The translations under genes and the position numbers were made by a program. Positions 34,624 through 44,190 of a stretch of DNA of 64,000 nt are shown here, in pieces. Origin of the DNA: Ligustrum vulgare (lineage: Eukaryota > Streptophyta > Magnoliopsida > Lamiales > Oleaceae); NCBI GenBank assembly GCA_963555705.1, contig OY743169.1, positions 8,680,014-8,744,013 on the forward strand. Direction: 5' to 3'. Numbering within the stretch: position 1 is the stretch's first letter; every line of letters starts with the position of its first letter. Under the pieces are notes generated by a model. That model did not search any database and was not told where the DNA came from. It was given only the letters and a program-made list of their open reading frames with translations.

Positions 34624-35296
34624 TGTTGAGACCAACCCCAAAAAGGAGTACAGTGAACCACCAGCGAGGGCCCAATGGACCTTGGCCCATGGCTAAAGCG
34701 TAGGATATCTCCTTGGGTCAACTGCCGAGGTGGAACAGCACATGAACTTCTTTAGCTGAACTGGTTTATGTCTAGCCGATGTGTTTTATGTTTAGCCGGG
34801 GTGCTCCATGGTAACACCTCAGATGAGTGATGGGACAATGGATGGAGTCAGAGATGTGACACCGCCTTTATCAAAAAGTGACAGACGCCCATCCCCTACC
34901 AACGTAGCAATGATTACTACCAAAAAGTAAGATTCTCCTCTCCAACAGCTAGGGTAAATACACGTGTAAAGTCCGCCATGTGTCGCAATCCAAAACAACA
35001 ACTTCCTCTATAAATAAGACATTCCTTTCATCCAAAGGGGGTTAGCTTTTTCACTCTCTTAATTGAATATATTTACTCTCACTCCCCTTTCTCTCTTTTA
35101 CACACTTATATTTCCCGCGCTCAATTTATATTTGCTTGAAATGAGCACTGACTTTGGCATCGGAGTGTAAACGGGAGCCACCTTGGCCCCCTTTTGCAAA
35201 CTGATTGTTTGTCACAGTGCGCAGGAGATCCATGTGTTCAAGAGGGAGGAGCTGAGACGTGTTGGTCCAAGGTCCAGCCGGATTTTGTGGTCAACA
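34624..35296 (+). repeat. 3' LTR of the Tat element, 673 bp
   Basis: It starts TGTTGAGACC and ends GTGGTCAACA, followed by the CTTCC duplication. It is collinear with the 5' LTR apart from a deletion of about 10 bp near 34674 and scattered substitutions. Confidence 0.92.
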
Positions 35297-35320
35297 CTTC
35301 CTACTTGAGCATTCTTCTAA

Positions 35321-35550
35321 TAACATGTACATAAGAACAACTTAAACTAAACAGAAATCTAATTAACCATTCACATCTCAAAATCCAATCCATAAACAGA
35401 AACCTATACAGAAACACATACAATACTTAAACTGAATATAACCTATACACAAACGTCCGCTTTACAAAAACTTGTACATAAACTGAACATATTAACCATT
35501 CACATAAAACAACAATTTCACATCTCTAAAAAACTATTGAAGAATAGTAT
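35321..35550. other. MULE spacer between repeat array and Ulp1 gene
   Basis: AT-rich with short internal repeats such as AAACAGAAACCTATACA. No coding potential seen. Confidence 0.45.
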
Positions 35551-35553
35551 GTT

Positions 35554-37332
35554 TCAAACAGTAATACACATGCTGAGGTCGAATTCCCCTCCAAAAATCT
35601 CAGCTGCCATTTTCTGCCTCCACATTAGCATATGCTTAGGTTGAACAATATGCAAGTCAAGTCCAGCTAAATAAAGTTCGATGAACTTCACCGTAAAGAC
35701 TCCACAATCAGATCTGGAAAAAGAAATGAAAGAGTGTTTTAGTCCAGCGATCAACATTTTTAAGAACAGTGTTTCACTAAGAAAATAATGATAACAATAT
35801 TTTAGTCCAACAATGAATACATGTCAAAATTGTGTTTAACTTAAAAAATTTATCCATTATCTTGTACAAGAAGCTTCTTCACCCTGTGATGCGTAAACAT
35901 TGATGTCCTGTAGTTTCCATCGACGTGTTTTTTCATAAGCCATGGTAAGACCACCTTCAAGGGCTTCATGTAGTTGGAAAGGTTGGCTTCACGTACTCTA
36001 CTAGTTGACCATTTATCCTCCTCTCCATTTCTCTCATTTCTTGCATGATTACCTCCAATCCATCATTGTTATGAGAGGAGGATGGTCTATCATACGTCTT
36101 TTTGCGCTTGGAAACATCTGGTTCATCTTTCTTAGGCTCAATGTGGTCGCATCGACCATTTATCCTCCTCTCCATTTCTCTCATTTCTTGCATGATTACC
36201 TCCAATCCATCATTGTTATGAGAGGAGGATGGTCTATCAAATGGCTGCTGGCTTTTGGAAACATTTGGTTCATCTTTCTCAGGCTCCTCCCCTCCATCTT
36301 CATTGAAGCTATTATCCACCCTAGAGTCTTCTACATCATCAAATGGTGTTATTCCCTGGTAGAATTCTTCCTCGACTTCTTCTGATGAAGCTACTAGTTT
36401 CGGCTTCACCCTGAAGTTCCTCATTTCAATTTCACTTTCTAAGAACTTGCTCACTCTTTCTCCATCGAGTTTTGGCTGCTGAAAATCCCACCCCGACATT
36501 CTTGGGATTCTGTCACCTTCCAATCTATGAGCAAACTCCTGCCCAAGAGCGGGAATCGCTTCAAATGCCCAAATCTGTAGAAATAAAAACAAAGATGGTC
36601 AATTTATCGATTGAAACATTATACAAACAATTAAATCAATTTAAAGTTACCATGATTGCAAGAGAAAATCCGTGAAAATTGTAGGGATATCGTTCACTTC
36701 TTTCGTATTTCTTCACCGTTTCTCCCAAATTGCGTTTGAATATCCCAATTGTACATTCGTAGGATCTCTTTCCCCAAGCATAGTTGTTGAAGCGATCCAT
36801 ATCATCAACTAAATAAAACAAACACAAGATCAGAGTGGTATTCTCCTCCGCAGCCAAAAGAACATATGCCACAATTAAGATAAGCCCCAACTTCAACTTG
36901 TCCGGCGATGAGTACATCTTTGGAATGTTCTCAATAGCTGTTTTCTGGTGACTTTCCCTCTGCTTTTCTTAAACATTCTTTGCATTAGATCACTTTGCAG
37001 GCCTATTCTCTCATACTCATATTCAAACTCCCCAGCTTTAAGGCCCGTCACTAGCACAAATTCTTCTAGACCAAATCTAGAAAGTCTATTACCAAATTTG
37101 AACCATACTTCATTCTCTTTTGATGTCCTCACTGCCCTAAATATTTTTGGTGAACCATTTGAAGGGACATTTTAATCTCAGCAACATCCAACGGGTGGCC
37201 AAAACACGATTCTATAAATTTCTCTTTATGCTTCGCATCTAAACTATAATACACCTCATTTATAATATGAAGCTTGCATCTATTACTTATCTTCCCTTGA
37301 ACCCTGTCTTTCACGTCAACAACGTAATCCAT
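35554..37332 (-). pseudogene. DUF1985 / Ulp1-like protease gene carried by the MULE
   Basis: Read on the - strand: CKLHIINEVYYSLDAKHKEK and SCFGHPLDV (37332-37129), then EVWFKFGNRLSRFGLEEFVL (37132-36893), together a DUF1985 domain; KLKLGLILIVAYVLLAAEEN and FNNYAWGKRSYECT (36917-36636); IWAFEAIPALGQEFAHRLEG (36570 on); a linker with a 43-residue tandem duplication; and finally SRSDCGVFTVKFIELYLAGL (35757-35554). The last part holds the Asp-Cys-Gly segment with the catalytic cysteine of Ulp1/SENP (C48) peptidases, which remove SUMO. The upstream catalytic His/Asp segment is not recognisable. Exons are separated by frame changes, some of which could be introns (for example ending near 36595). 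It converges on the MULE transposase. Such DUF1985-Ulp1 genes are typical passengers of plant transposons. Confidence 0.75.
36020..36250 (-). repeat. In-frame tandem duplication in the Ulp1-gene linker
   Basis: A segment of about 150 bp coding KDEP-V-K...DRPSSSHNNDGLEVIMQEMR is present twice (near 36020-36150 and 36155-36250 on +). The copies differ only in the first third, so the duplication is recent compared with the decay of the gene. Confidence 0.85.
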
Positions 37333-38404
37333 TGAAAAACCTATCTACAAAGAGAAAGTGTTGCAAGTTAGATTATATCACTGAAACAAATAGAAACTCC
37401 TTTAAATACTCTATAGGTTTTTATGCATGAAAATAGATATGAAACACTGCAGTATTGTATACAGTTCTATTCAATAATGGACTGAACTGTGGATCAGGCT
37501 ATGAAATGTGTATGAATGATGGAAATGGCGCCTAATAGGGTCCATTGTCGTCACGACCACCAGTTTATGCTCACCAAACAATTCCCTCAAAAAAAAATGC
37601 ATAGTTGGTGTAACCCTCTACTTCCTGACTTTCAACACAATGCACAATAACACAACACACAATACATAGCTGGGGTTGTTCATATTTCTTACATAAGGTA
37701 TGCATTTGTTTTGTCTAACTCAAAATCCCATTATTCATCCTCATATTTTGGGAAGCCCATCTATATTTTGATCACAACAAAAAGAGAAAAAAAGAACCCC
37801 CATGATTCACAGAATTTTTTTCATCTATTAACTTTAAGTTATAACTAACCAAACTCCAAAATTCTAACTCAAAGTATAAATTCATACACGAAATGAACTC
37901 AAAATAATAGAAAAGGAGGTGAAAGAAATAAGAATGGGATGTGAAAAATGAGCACTTACAGTCTTTCTGGTTTGAAGAAGATGGTGGTTTGATGACTTCT
38001 TACAGTGGCGGAGAATCTTTGATTACTGTGCACAATCATCGCTAGTTTGGAGAATGGCGTTGAAGAGATTCGACATTGAAGAGAATCACTAATTTTTGAA
38101 AAAAGATTCACTGAGAGCACGCAGGAACACCGATGAAGCCATTAGTTTTTTAAAAGAATTCACAGAGGGAGCTATAGGAAGAAGACGTAGGAACACAGAT
38201 GAAGCCGTTAATTTTTGAAAAAATTCACACCGAGAGCTTTGTGGGAAGATGACAGAGGAAGTGACGAAAATGACGTGAAATTAGGGCTTAGGGTGCTATT
38301 GAAGAGAGAGGGCATTCAGGTCTTTTGCATATTACTCATTTTTTTATTTAATTTTAACTTTATTATTCTGGTCAAAGTCTATTTAACAAAGAGTTTTCTC
38401 TGCC
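37333..38404. other. MULE 3' end: promoter side of the Ulp1 gene and right terminus
   Basis: No gene is visible. GAAGCCATTAGTTTTT..AATTCACA-type text is duplicated near 38130 and 38205. The right terminus pairs with the left as described for the MULE. Confidence 0.45.
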
Positions 38405-38415
38405 AAGGCGAAATG

Positions 38416-38984
38416 TGTTGGGTTTTGACCCAAAAATGTCTTGGACAATTGATTTTCTTGTTAAAGTGGTTAACTTGGAGACCAAGTTAAGGGTGAAAAG
38501 AAAGGGAAGATGAATTTTTTGTATTAATTTCTTTCCTTATTCTGATTATTCTACTTTAACAAGGAAATATCTTGGGACACAAGTAATACAAAATTTTGGG
38601 TTATGTTTACCTATAAATATGTGTGTTGAGGAGTCAATTAATTGCACATTGACTAGAGAGTATTGTGAGAAAAATGTAGTCTAGCATCTTGGTTTTTCTT
38701 GGGTTCTTTGTGAGTTGTACAAAGAAGTAGAAATTGGTAGATGTGGTAAACCTTGGTTATTTTTCTTATAATACTTGGGGAGTTTGGTGAGTGCAAATTC
38801 TATATAATTATAACAATGTATTATATAGTGAAAAGCTTTGGCGAAGGTCCGTAGACGTAGGCAAGTTTTCGAACCACGTAAATTTTTGCGTTCGTATTTA
38901 TTTTCTGGTTTGCTTATTATTTCCTGTACAACAAGAATTCTTGTGGGGTTAATTAGAGAGGGAATTTGTTTGTAATTCCCAATA
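38416..38984 (+). repeat. 5' LTR of a truncated Ty1/copia element
   Basis: It starts TGTTGGGTTTTGACCC and ends AATTCCCAATA (CA changed to TA). CTATAAATAT at 38611-38620 is a TATA box. The LTR is followed directly by a primer-site-like GTGGCGCCATCGACGG (38986-39001). No 3' LTR was found. Confidence 0.75.
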
Positions 38985-39049
38985 GTGGCGCCATCGACGG
39001 GGAAATTGACATCTAATTAACAGAGCATCAGGTGGTTTGAAGATTTTTT

Positions 39050-39770
39050 TGAAGCAAAAGAAAATATGTTTGGAAAGTACAACGTGGAGAAATTTCACTA
39101 GAAGATCAATTTTGGCTTGTGGTAAGTATAGATCATGGATGTATTGATTCAGACGGGACTGCAGAAAGCTTTGAAGGAAAAACCAATCCCGAGTTCTGAC
39201 AAAGAAACTGAATCTAGCATGAGTGATGAAAATTGGAAAGATTTGGATTTGAAGGCTGCTAGCATGTTACAAATGTTCTTGCAAATATTTATGGGATATT
39301 TGCTGTGAAAGAACTGTGGGAAAAACTAGAAGAGTTGTATCAGATAAAGAGCTTGTCAAATAACTTGTATCTGAATGAGCGGTTTCATTCTTTGAGAATG
39401 AATGCAGGTATGAAAATCTTAGACCATCTTAGTGTTCTCAATGAAATTGTTTTTGAACTGAAATCTATTGGAGTTTCGATTGATGATGAGGATAAGGTTC
39501 ATCTGATCTCTTCCGTCCACGTTTGAGTACATCATGCTGATTTTGATGTACGAGAAGGAAACGGTGAAATTTTCAGAAGTTAAGTTGATTAGGTTGAAAT
39601 GACAAAGGTAACTCCATGAATAAGAAGGTAATGTGTTGGAACTGTGGTAAATCTAGTCATGTGAAAAGAAATTGTCCAAAAGGTGGAGCAGAATCGGCTA
39701 ACTGCTCAGAGGTGGACAATACGGCTCTCCTGGTGGAGGGTAGTGATGATGTACTTTCGTAAAATGGGAG
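39050..39770 (+). pseudogene. Ty1/copia gag fragment with zinc knuckle
   Basis: Gag of a copia element, just downstream of its LTR. A start MFGKYNVEKF (39066) is followed by VLIQTGLQKALKEKP (about 39143-39190), then ELWEKLEELYQIKSLSNNLY and KILDHLSVLNEIVFELKSIG (39305-39526), the core of the UBN2-type copia gag domain. The zinc knuckle CWNCGKSSHVKRNC is intact (about 39635-39680). Stops lie at 39102, near 39300 and 39524. Protease, integrase and RT are absent: the element is cut off after about 39990. A duplicated piece of this gag follows at 39869. Confidence 0.85.
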
Positions 39771-39868
39771 TTTCTATTTGTTTCAGTGATTATTTCAAAA
39801 ACTAGGAGCATCAAACAAGGGTTAAATGTCAAACCCTCCTAAGAAAATAATTTATTGAAATAATCAAG

Positions 39869-39983
39869 TCATGGATGTATTGATTCAGACGGGACTGCAG
39901 AAAGCTTTGAAGGAAAAACCAACCCGAGTTCTGACAAAGAAACTGAATCTAGCATGAGTGATGAAGATTGGGAAGATTTGGAT
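39869..39983 (+). repeat. Duplicated copy of gag segment 39133-39249
   Basis: TCATGGATGTATTGATTCAG and the following 95 bp repeat 39133-39249 almost exactly (115 versus 117 bp), 736 bp downstream and outside the normal gag order. It is a recent segmental duplication or template switch. Confidence 0.9.
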
Positions 39984-40160
39984 AAATTGAAGAAATTTGG
40001 TGTATTATGCAGAGAAGTGATAGATGGGGAGATTATGTGGTGAAAACGTACAACGAGACATACATACATAAATTAGATTTTTTTAACGTGAGCAGCAGAG
40101 TAACTCCTTATTGTCATGATAAACTATGAATTTACTTTTGAAAGGCTACGAAAAAATTGC
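39984..40160. other. Junction between copia remnant and LINE
   Basis: No recognisable gene. The LINE similarity begins soon after 40165. Confidence 0.35.
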
Positions 40161-40164
40161 AAAT

Positions 40165-40760
40165 ATTTTTTAAGCCAAACCTTCCAAAGAAAAGAAAAGA
40201 AAAACTATTATTTTGTTCCAAGCCACTCAATTACAAACAATATGTTAATGGATTCTAAGCTGTTGCACTACATGAAGGGAAGACCCGAGGAAACAAAGGA
40301 GACTTGGCATTGAAAATTGACATAAGTAAGGCTTATGATCTGGTAAGCTGTGTTTTCTTGAAGGAGATGGTGCTAAAGCTTGGATGTCATTCGCATTGGG
40401 TGGACATTATTAAATTGTGTGTCACATAGGTTAATTACACGATCTTATTTAATGGTGAAGAGATTAGACCTATTAAACCTCGATGTGGTCTTAGACAAGG
40501 CAATCCGCTCTCTCCATATCTCTTTATTCTATGTGGCAAGAGCGGGGGGTAATCGAACAATGGAAGCAATAATATAAAGGGAATTTTAAATACATATGAA
40601 AAGGCATCGAGGCATGCTATAAACCTTGCAAATCTGGAATAAAAAATGAGAATTTCTACATCTCTTCAAGTGTCGGCTTCTCTCATACTAGTAAGTACCA
40701 TGGACTACCATCGCTTATTGGGAAAAAGAAAAAAGATAATTTCAGATTTTTGAGGGATAG
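40165..40760 (+). pseudogene. LINE (L1-type) reverse transcriptase, 5' part
   Basis: This resembles plant L1-type non-LTR retrotransposon RT. SITNNMLMDSKLLHYMKGRP (40228-40290) corresponds to the TDN-L-A-E-HY segment; ALKIDISKAYDLV (about 40305-40345) is RT motif A with its catalytic aspartate; VNYTILFNGEEIRPIKP and GLRQGNPLSPYLFILCGKS (40425-40545) follow. The FADD motif that should come next is missing through a deletion near 40560; after it YEKASRHAINLA (about 40590) and a YLGLPS-like segment with LLGKRKK (40700-40735) continue. The frame shifts at about 40290, 40380 and 40420. The domain resumes at 50066 after a 9.3 kb insertion. Confidence 0.85.
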
Positions 40761-41022
40761 TGATGCGAATCGCTTTGGTGTTTGGATCAAAAATTCCCAC
40801 AACAATTTAATATCAAACCCAAAAAAGTTAAGATTGTAAAATAAGTGATGAAACTCCTTGACCCAAACTTAATCTAGCAAAATTTCAAAGGTCAACAAAC
40901 CTAAACCCAATGGATAGAAATAAGTAAATTCCAAGATAGTGAAAATCAACAACAAACACAAGAATAAATTCAAGTAAAGTTGAAGAACTTCCAAATATTA
41001 CAACATAAGGAACTAGGGTTTA
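40761..41022 (-). repeat. Truncated 3' LTR of gypsy element O
   Basis: TGATGCGAATCGCTTTGGTG onward matches 49474-49740 until AACTAGGGTTTACT, where the sequence switches to Tekay RNase H coding sequence. About 330 bp of this LTR is deleted. Confidence 0.85.
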
Positions 41023-41290
41023 CTCCCATATAGATAGTGTCTCCAAATCTTCAGAGCATACACTACAGCTGCAAGCTCTAAATCATGCGTCGGATAATTC
41101 TTCTCATATGGCTTCAACTGTCTTGAAGCATATGCAATCACTCTCCCATTATGCATCAATACACAACCTAATCCATGTTTGGATGCATCGCTGTAAATAA
41201 CAAAACCATCCGAACCATCTGGTATGGTCAACACTGGTGCCGATACAAGTCTGTTCTTTAGTTCTTGGAAACTCTGTCCACACTGATCGG
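41023..41290 (-). pseudogene. Tekay RNase H, truncated
   Basis: [20 protein letters not shown] (from about 41232) with the catalytic aspartate in [13 protein letters not shown], then [20 protein letters not shown] and [19 protein letters not shown], the normal order. It ends at the YGxK position, about the middle of the domain, because of the deletion junction at 41022/41023. A stop near 41297 separates it from RT. Confidence 0.9.
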
Positions 41291-41366
41291 TCTACTGAAA
41301 TTTAACACCTTTTCTGGTCAACTGAGTCACAGGACCTGCTATCTTCGAGAAACCCTCTATGAATCG

Positions 41367-42479
41367 TCAGTAATATCCAGCTAATCCGAGAAAACTTCTC
41401 ACATCTCCAACATTTACAGGTGTTGGCCCATTCATTACAGTTTCAACCTTAGAGGGATCAACCTCGATGCCACTAGCCCTAACAACATGACCTAAGAAGT
41501 CAATTTTCTCGAGCCAGAATTCACATTTCTTGAATTTAGCATATAATCTTTCTACTCTTAATATCTCCAACATAATCCTCAAATGCTCTTCATGCTGCTC
41601 GGAATCCCTGGAATGGATTAATACGTCATCGATAAAAACAATGAAGATCTTGTCAAGATAATCGTGGAATACTCGGTTCATCAAATCCATGAACACTGCA
41701 GGTGCATTCGTGAGACCAAATGGCATTACTGTGAACTCGTAATGTCCATATCGTGTTCTGAACGCTGTTTTTGGTATGTCAGCTGGCTTGATCTTTAGCT
41801 GATGATAACCAGATCTCAAGTCAATCCTTGAGAAAATAACCATACCTTTGAACTGATCGAATAAGTCTTCAATCTTGGGAAGGGGATACTTATTCTTTAT
41901 TGTCAGCTTATTGAGTTCTCGGTAATTGATACACATTCTCATGCTTCCATCCTTTTTCTTTACAAACAGAACGGGTGCTCCCCATGGAGATACACTTGGC
42001 CTGATGAAACCCTTCTCTAACAGTTCCTCTAATTGGACCTTCAGTTCTTGCAACTCTTTCGGTGCCATACGGTACGGAGCTTTAGATACCGGGGCCACTC
42101 CGGGTACCAAATCAATGAAAAATTCCACTTGCCTATCAGGCGAGATGCCTGGTAGATCATCTAGAAATACATCACCGTATTCACATACTACTGGCACTGA
42201 ATCCAAGGTAACTTCTTTTGATGGTTTGTCTTGAAGACTAACCAAATAGCCCTGGCAGTTGTTCTTGGCTAAAAACTTCTCTGCCTTCAAAGCCGAGATA
42301 AGGCCAGGAAGTGCTTTAATCTTCGATCCGTAAAACTTGAATACTTCTTCACCATTTATGCGAAAAATAACCTCCCTCTCATGACACATAATTGTAGCAC
42401 GATTGGCGCTGAGCCAATCCATACCCAAAATAAATTCGAAGTCTTTCATTCGGATAATATTCAGATCTGCTTCCAACAT
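41367..42479 (-). pseudogene. Tekay protease end and reverse transcriptase, 370-aa open frame
   Basis: One of the best preserved frames in the window. [20 protein letters not shown] (about residues 13-32) is the end of the protease; the linker follows; then [20 protein letters not shown] and [20 protein letters not shown] open [40 protein letters not shown] and the catalytic FIDDVLIHS (about 41615-41640) are intact. [19 protein letters not shown] and [11 protein letters not shown] close the frame, which ends at 41367 where the next codons are a premature stop. All RT catalytic residues are present, so this fragment decayed late. Confidence 0.95.
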
Positions 42480-42493
42480 TTGACCATCAAAAT

Positions 42494-42718
42494 CTATTTG
42501 TACAATTTGACTTTCATATCAGTATCGATAGTACCTCCTGACGATAAACTAACCTCTAATGTACTACCAGTTTCTTCCCCTATTAAGTTCAATCTCTCTG
42601 AACACGCATCAGATATAAATGAATGCGTAGCTCCTGAGTATATAAGAACATATACGGGGATACCAGGAACAGAAAATATACCTCTTATCATATTAACATG
42701 CTCAAAATGGAAAAGCAC
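42494..42718 (-). pseudogene. Tekay aspartic protease, catalytic Asp lost
   Basis: VPGIPVYVLIYSGATHSFIS is the active-site region. Relatives have DSGATHSF; here the catalytic aspartate reads tyrosine (YSGATHSF). The frame continues to [16 protein letters not shown] and then shifts by one into the 42479 frame. The substitution alone would abolish activity. It lies between gag and RT as expected. Confidence 0.85.
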
Positions 42719-42849
42719 TTTATGGAAATAATTAAGGCATGTACAGAAATTATTGAAATAATATGGATACGTGCGATCACGTCAGAATCCTCAGCTGCAT
42801 CCATAGCAAACACTCTTACTTTTCCCTTTCTGTTCTGGTCCAGGTTCCT

Positions 42850-43780
42850 CTTCTGATTAGAACTTTAGGCAGACAGAGCACGACAGTCTAAGGCAAAGTG
42901 ACCCGACTGGCCACACCTGTAGCAAACACTCTTAACAAATAAACACTCTCCCTTGTGTAACTTCTGACACTTAGGGCAAGGGGAAGTGAAATTGGTCATC
43001 TGTCCTCCAGTTGGTCCTGAATTCTACCTTTTATTAGGCGCCTGATTTCTGTTCTGATTCTGGGTACGATTCGGACCTTGCCATTTTCTCTTACCCTCAT
43101 ATCTCAGCTCATTCTGATTGCCCTGGTTCCCAACTTGTATACCCGCATAGGTCACTGCTTGAGCTTTTTTCACCACTTCCCTGTAAGTGGGCAATTCATG
43201 CAAACTGACAATTTGTCTAACGTCTGAGCGCAGACCCCTCCCGAAACGTCGTGCCTTCTTGAATTCAGTCTCCACCAGATGTGGAGTATAACGAGACAAT
43301 TCTTTGAACTTTCTTTCATACTCGGTGATATCCAACTCCCCTTGAACCAGATGCAGGAATTCAGTCTCCTTGTGATCCCTGAGAGCTTGTGGGAAAAATT
43401 TATCCCTAACTTCAACTTTGAATTCCTCCTAGGTGAGAGCTGCTTACTGTGCCACAGTCCTAGTCCGGGATGCAAATTCCCACCAGAAGCCGGCTCTACC
43501 AACTAACATGAATTCAGCACATATGACTTTCTTGTCCTTCGGGCAAGAAATGTGCCGAAAAATCTTCTCAATCGTGTGAAGCCATTCCTGTACCTCCTAA
43601 ACAGTTCAATAATCAGAACCGAGGAACCAGTTGGGGCATGCCTCAATTCCTGGACAGCTTGAAGTAAGTATCTGATAATGGTAGATTGGGTTGTGGGACC
43701 CTGTCCTGAAGCAGCCTAGTCATTGGTCGCCTGATTCAAAGCGATTTTGATTATATGTCTCGACATTTCCTTTAAAATGA
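42850..43780 (-). pseudogene. Tekay gag with zinc knuckle
   Basis: Gag fragments on the - strand: a capsid-like part with WLHTIEKIFRHISCPKDKKV (about 43590-43530) and FKVEVRDKFFPQALRDHKET (about 43430-43370), the conserved ITEYERKFKELSRYTPHLVE (43335 on), then LRSDVRQIVSLHELPTYREV and a basic glutamine/asparagine-rich linker. The CCHC knuckle CYRCGQSGHFALDC lies at about 42950-42890, preceded by CPKCQKLHKGEC. In-frame stops occur near 43030, 43430, 43600 and 42870. The order and motifs match Tekay/Del gag. Start is not determinable; a Met near 43770 is plausible. Confidence 0.88.
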
Positions 43781-44175
43781 AAACCACGCTCACTACTTCT
43801 TAGTCAAATCCTCATAAATCATGCCATGTCTAAATATTGATTATGCAAAGTCCAGCTAGGGTTCATCATTTTTAAATTCGAGGACAAAAATTATTATGAA
43901 ATCATTCTTAAATCATATTATTCTCATTATGCTCAACACTCGTTCTCTTTCTTTCTTATTCGGATACAGTCTCTTTCTCTTTCTTCTAAATCTCATAAAT
44001 CGTTAAAATAGGTATCTGAAATACTGAAATAACGTTAAACATCATAAACTCTTTACCTCGAAGTTGGTGGAACGAACGATGACAGTGGAAATCTTCATTA
44101 ATAATAATTAAATGATGTAAAATGTTTCTTGAAATTTCTTTTTGAAAATTTGCCAGTCTACAGAAATACAGACTA

Positions 44176-44187
44176 GCCCTGATACCA
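44176..44187 (-). other. Primer-binding site of the Tekay element (tRNA-Met)
   Basis: The - strand reads TGGTATCAGGGC three bases inside the 5' LTR, matching the tRNA-iMet primer site TGGTATCAGAGC with one mismatch. It fixes the element's orientation. Confidence 0.9.
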
Positions 44188-44190
44188 TGC

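Larger units (their letters stand above)
23783..35296 (+). mobile_element. Complete Tat-lineage Ty3/gypsy retrotransposon with antisense ORF
   Basis: Two LTRs (23783-24466, 34624-35296) enclose gag, protease, RT, RNase H, an additional RNase H, integrase, and a long antisense coding region. CTTCC duplications flank the element at 23778-23782 and 35297-35301. The additional RNase H after the normal one and the DAYSGYNQIPM RT motif are Tat-lineage marks. The coding region has several stops and shifts, so it is dead, but the LTRs are still very similar, suggesting a moderately recent insertion. Confidence 0.9.
18501..38404 (+). mobile_element. Mutator-like element (MULE) with transposase and Ulp1/DUF1985 genes
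   Basis: A MULE transposase (19288-21527, +) and a convergent DUF1985/Ulp1-protease pseudogene (35554-37332, -) lie between diverged inverted ends: GGCAAATAGGTTTCC at 18501 and the complement GGCAGAGAAAACTC at 38404. Inside these ends GACCTTGATACCC / GACCTGAATGCCC and GCCCTAATTATTTTCAC / GCCCTAATTTCAC also pair. MULEs carrying Ulp1-like proteases are known in plants (Kaonashi type). A Tat element (23783-35296) is nested inside, so the MULE itself is about 8.4 kb. No 9-bp target duplication was found, so the outer limits are estimates. Confidence 0.6.
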
